Positions 6,200-8,345 of a DNA stretch of 8,345 nt are shown here, piece after piece; positions within the stretch are counted from its first letter, which is position 1, and each line of letters begins with the position of its first letter. The notes under the pieces were generated by a model that worked only from the letters and a program-made list of their open reading frames with translations, was not told where the DNA came from and did not search any database. This stretch comes from Acidimicrobiaceae bacterium (GTDB lineage: Bacteria > Actinomycetota > Acidimicrobiia > Acidimicrobiales > Ilumatobacteraceae), in contig PBWL01000048.1 of assembly GCA_002727235.1 (NCBI GenBank), positions 39,335 through 47,679 on the forward strand, in the 5' to 3' direction. The position numbers and the translations under genes are program-made.

Positions 6200-7062
6200 C
6201 GGTAGTTTTCTGCGAGTTCGGTTTCGTCGCTTCCCGCAATACGGGTATGCCAGATTCGACGCGGATTTGAAAGATCGAACTCGGTCGCACGATGCATGAG
6301 CCGCCGGTTATCCCACACCACGACGTCGCCAACTTCCCACTGGTGGTAATGCACACGATCGTCGGTGCACGCAGCTTCGTTAATACGGTCGACAAGCGCA
6401 ACCGACTCATCTTCTGAAAGGCCACTCACTTCGTGGGCGTGACGACCGACGAGCAAATTCTCCACGCCAGTTTCAGGATGCACCTTCACCATTGGCCTCA
6501 CTGGCACCGGCTTATCGTGATAGCCGTACATTGCGTAACTGCCATCGTCATTCGGTGTCGGCAGATACCCCGAGCGCCCTTGCGAATAGTAGAGCGAATG
6601 CTTTGCTGTAAGACCTCTCAACATGGTCTTTGTGTCGTCGTCGAGGTCAGCGAATGCTGCCCGCATATCAGCGAACCCGGTTGGCGCCTTATCGGGCGGA
6701 ACTACCTCGGCTGATACCACCGCGCCGAACGCTTGCACTGGCATATATGTCGAGTCGTGATGCCAGCCCTCGTTGCCCCGAATCGACTTGACGGTGTCAT
6801 GGCCTTCGTCGCTCAACACCTCGCCATTGTCATCGATGTTCGTGATCGCTGCTGCCGGGAACTCAAGTGGGCCGAACATCGCTGCGAATGTGTTTTGTTC
6901 GTCGAGCGAAATATGTTGACCTGGAAAGACGAGGAACCCGTACTCAAGGAGTGCCTCACGAATTGACGTGAACGTTGTTGAACTAAGCGAACCTAACGCA
7001 ACATCGTGAACGTGAGCCCCAAAGCACACATCGAGTTCTTCGATACGAAGTGTTTCCCCCAT
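6196..7062 (-). CDS. TauD/TfdA family Fe(II)/2-oxoglutarate-dependent dioxygenase
   Basis: This 288-residue cytoplasmic enzyme should couple decarboxylation of 2-oxoglutarate to hydroxylation of an organic substrate; length fits TauD (about 283). Seen: the iron-binding HxD as His101 and Asp103 in GWHHDSTYMP (99-108), the distal His257 in NRRLMHRAT (252-260), and Arg268, Arg269 and Arg274 in NPRRIWHTR, where Arg binds 2-oxoglutarate. GFLVFPGQ at 42-49 is also typical. The family includes taurine dioxygenase (releases sulfite), alkylsulfatase and phenoxyacetate dioxygenase, and the substrate cannot be fixed from motifs. It lies 75 bases after the APH-like kinase on the same strand and may share its transcript. 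ATG start without a Shine-Dalgarno. Convergent with the CoA ligase, sharing CTAG at 6196-6199. The YeeE-like transporter nearby makes a sulfur role possible, not shown. Confidence 0.92.
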   Translation of the reverse strand: MGETLRIEELDVCFGAHVHDVALGSLSSTTFTSIREALLEYGFLVFPGQHISLDEQNTFAAMFGPLEFPAAAITNIDDNGEVLSDEGHDTVKSIRGNEGWHHDSTYMPVQAFGAVVSAEVVPPDKAPTGFADMRAAFADLDDDTKTMLRGLTAKHSLYYSQGRSGYLPTPNDDGSYAMYGYHDKPVPVRPMVKVHPETGVENLLVGRHAHEVSGLSEDESVALVDRINEAACTDDRVHYHQWEVGDVVVWDNRRLMHRATEFDLSNPRRIWHTRIAGSDETELAENYR

Positions 7063-7137
7063 GAGAAAAACATAGTCGCCCGCACCAACGCGTGCGGACG
7101 CTGGAGAGCTCCGGCATGCGCAGACGGATGTGACGAC

Positions 7138-8190
7138 TTAAAGAATGTCGGCAGCCATTGTGTCGGCATTATCGAGTGCAATGCCGATGCGGGTGTGGAG
7201 TAGGTCCATGTCGACGCCCTCGGTGCTTTTCTTTCCTGCCCGATAGCGGGCATACACGCCATGAACGATGCAGGCGGTCTTAAACCAATTGAAGGCCCGG
7301 TAGTACGGCATAAGGGACAGGTCTGCGCCGGTCCCTGCTGCGTAGCGTTCCATCAGTTCTTGTCTGCTCGGGAACCCTTCGAGCACCGTTGGAGCGTCGA
7401 CACCTTCAGCGATGTTGTCGCCGGGCTCAGTCCACGCATTGATCGAATAGGCGATATCAGCAAGCGGGTCGCCCAAAGTCGCGATTTCCCAGTCGAGCAC
7501 CGCAGACAACGAACCATCGCTCAGAAATAGGCAGTTGTGTGGGCCAAAGTCACCGTGAACAACTCGCCCTTCGCCTTGTTCTGGAATTTTTGACGAGAGC
7601 AATTCATGAAGACTGTGCGTTCGGGGGTCGTCGTAGTCAGCATCACCGACTGATGCGGTCCACGATCCATACCAGGTTTTTAACTGCCGGGCGACGTAGC
7701 CATCAGGGCGGCCGAGGTCACCGAGTCCGACATCTTCGGGAGCGATCGAGTGCAACGCCGCAAGTGTGTCGACAAATGACTCCCCTGCCCGCTTCCTTGC
7801 TGACACATCAAGTAGCGCAGCAACTTCTTCACCGGTGTATAGCGCATTGCCGTCGACTTTGCCCATGACGTAAAAATGGGCGTCACACAACGACCGTTCA
7901 TCTTGATACGACACTGGTTCGGCCACAGGTACAGGCGTGGGCCAGAGTCCGTCAATGATGCGGTATTCGCGCCACATGTCGTGCGCTTTCGGCAGGAGCT
8001 CGCCCTGTGGGGGTCGACGAATGACAAACTCGCGGCCTTCCGAGTCAACGATGAGGTAAGTGAGGTTCGAATGACCGCCCTCAAGTCGAGTCCACGTAAA
8101 CGGGCCGGTTGCCCCGCTGACCGAGGGCAACCATGCGTCGATAGTTGCAACGTCGAATCCGGCAACCCCGTTATCCCCTGCTTCCATCAC
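7138..8190 (-). CDS. APH-like kinase (aminoglycoside phosphotransferase superfamily, ACAD10/11 or LvaA type)
   Basis: This 350-residue cytoplasmic protein has the protein-kinase-like fold of the APH superfamily. Seen: nucleotide-binding loop LEGGHSNLTY at 36-45, FVIRRPP at 55-61, helix-C-like WREYRII with Glu75 at 73-79, catalytic loop VVHGDFGPHN at 210-219 (His212, Asp214, Asn219) and the metal-binding Asp233 in VLDWEIATLGDPLAD. Arg58/Arg59 stand where many kinases have Lys. FVIRRPP, REYRI and DWEIATLGDPLAD are typical of the subgroup fused to or neighbouring acyl-CoA dehydrogenases, which phosphorylates 4-hydroxyacyl-CoA (ACAD10/11; LvaA in levulinate breakdown), and not of true antibiotic-resistance enzymes. 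Start: GTG at 8190 or the adjacent ATG at 8187; neither has a Shine-Dalgarno. The dioxygenase follows 75 bases downstream. No acyl-CoA dehydrogenase is in the window. Family secure; substrate inferred. Confidence 0.92.
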   Translation of the reverse strand: MMEAGDNGVAGFDVATIDAWLPSVSGATGPFTWTRLEGGHSNLTYLIVDSEGREFVIRRPPQGELLPKAHDMWREYRIIDGLWPTPVPVAEPVSYQDERSLCDAHFYVMGKVDGNALYTGEEVAALLDVSARKRAGESFVDTLAALHSIAPEDVGLGDLGRPDGYVARQLKTWYGSWTASVGDADYDDPRTHSLHELLSSKIPEQGEGRVVHGDFGPHNCLFLSDGSLSAVLDWEIATLGDPLADIAYSINAWTEPGDNIAEGVDAPTVLEGFPSRQELMERYAAGTGADLSLMPYYRAFNWFKTACIVHGVYARYRAGKKSTEGVDMDLLHTRIGIALDNADTMAADIL

Positions 8191-8227
8191 ATGAGCGTGC
8201 CACGCGGCAGATGCTCACAACGACCCC

Positions 8228-8233
8228 TAGGGT
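8228..8233 (+). promoter_or_regulatory. Candidate -10 box of the right-edge gene
   Basis: TAGGGT ends 7 bases before the GTG at 8241, the spacing expected if transcription starts at the first base of the start codon (leaderless mRNA, common in actinobacteria). No convincing -35 is seen. It sits in the palindrome-like CCCTAGGG (8225-8232) between two divergent genes. Confidence 0.3.
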
Positions 8234-8240
8234 GTAGGAA

Positions 8241-8345
8241 GTGGATGGATTTCAGATTCAGGTAGGTGGTCGCACTCGGGCACTCGGGTGCCTCATTGCT
8301 GCGCTCCCATTTCTCGCAATCTTTGGCATTGGGTTCGTTCTGTGG
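8241..8345 (+). CDS. Start of a membrane protein, unidentified, cut by the window edge
   Basis: An open frame of 35 codons begins at a GTG and runs off the right end. A stop codon in the same frame (8235-8237) lies directly upstream, so the GTG at 8241 is the only reasonable start. After a short basic stretch (QVGGRTRALG) the translation has a hydrophobic segment, LIAALPFLAIFGIGFVLW, that could be a transmembrane helix or signal anchor. The small residues and position after arginines suit a type II membrane orientation. An 8-base unit, GCACTCGG, is repeated in tandem at 8272-8287. It is divergent from the APH-like kinase. I do not recognise the family, and with 35 codons the gene call itself is moderate. 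Confidence 0.5.
   Translation, partial: MDGFQIQVGGRTRALGCLIAALPFLAIFGIGFVLW

Noticed and set aside
7080..7097. Six-base stem CCGCAC/GTGCGG between the kinase and dioxygenase genes as a terminator
   Set aside because: The stem is short and has no T-run on either strand; the two genes more likely share a transcript.
7680..8165. A 161-codon minus-strand frame overlapping the APH-like kinase in another frame
   Set aside because: Ser/Thr/Arg-rich translation without motifs; the kinase frame carries the catalytic loop and metal-binding motifs.
7138..8190. Antibiotic resistance gene (aminoglycoside phosphotransferase)
   Set aside because: The fold is shared, but the FVIRRPP and DWEIATLGDPLAD motifs point to the acyl-CoA-associated subgroup, and the neighbours are metabolic genes with no mobile element.

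Overview
The window reads as an ordinary stretch of chromosome from a mid-GC, probably aquatic actinobacterium; an Acidimicrobiia-type lineage is my best guess. This is inferred from the GlgC N-terminus, the single-domain cold shock protein, the abundance of acyl-CoA genes and TANNNT-like -10 boxes. No marker gene is present, so the taxonomy is tentative. I see no phage, transposon, CRISPR array, tRNA or rRNA.

Layout. Positions 1-1945, minus strand: a cold shock protein gene, a perfect hairpin terminator, then glycogen synthase (glgA) and, 24 bases later, the start of ADP-glucose pyrophosphorylase (glgC), which runs off the left edge. Together glgC and glgA form the ADP-glucose route to glycogen. 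Positions 2087-6199, plus strand: an enoyl-CoA hydratase/isomerase-family protein, a 357-base gap with regulatory-looking structure, a YeeE/YedE-family (thiosulfate or sulfur compound) membrane transporter, and an AMP-forming acyl-CoA synthetase. Positions 6196-8190, minus strand: an APH-like kinase followed by a TauD/TfdA-family Fe(II)/2-oxoglutarate dioxygenase. The dioxygenase meets the synthetase tail to tail and shares a CTAG stop. At the right edge a divergent reading frame starts a membrane protein.

How the genes may work together. The CoA ligase, the crotonase-fold protein and the APH-like kinase all belong to families used in fatty or hydroxy acid breakdown. The kinase resembles the ACAD10/11 and LvaA type that phosphorylates 4-hydroxyacyl-CoA. 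The transporter and the dioxygenase could both feed sulfur assimilation. Both links are inferences from gene families and proximity. Nothing here is clearly a new system. The best leads are a Lys-to-Thr change at the ADP-glucose-binding position of GlgA, a crotonase lacking both hydratase glutamates, an 18-base in-frame tandem duplication in the CoA ligase, and a spaced inverted repeat over the transporter promoter.
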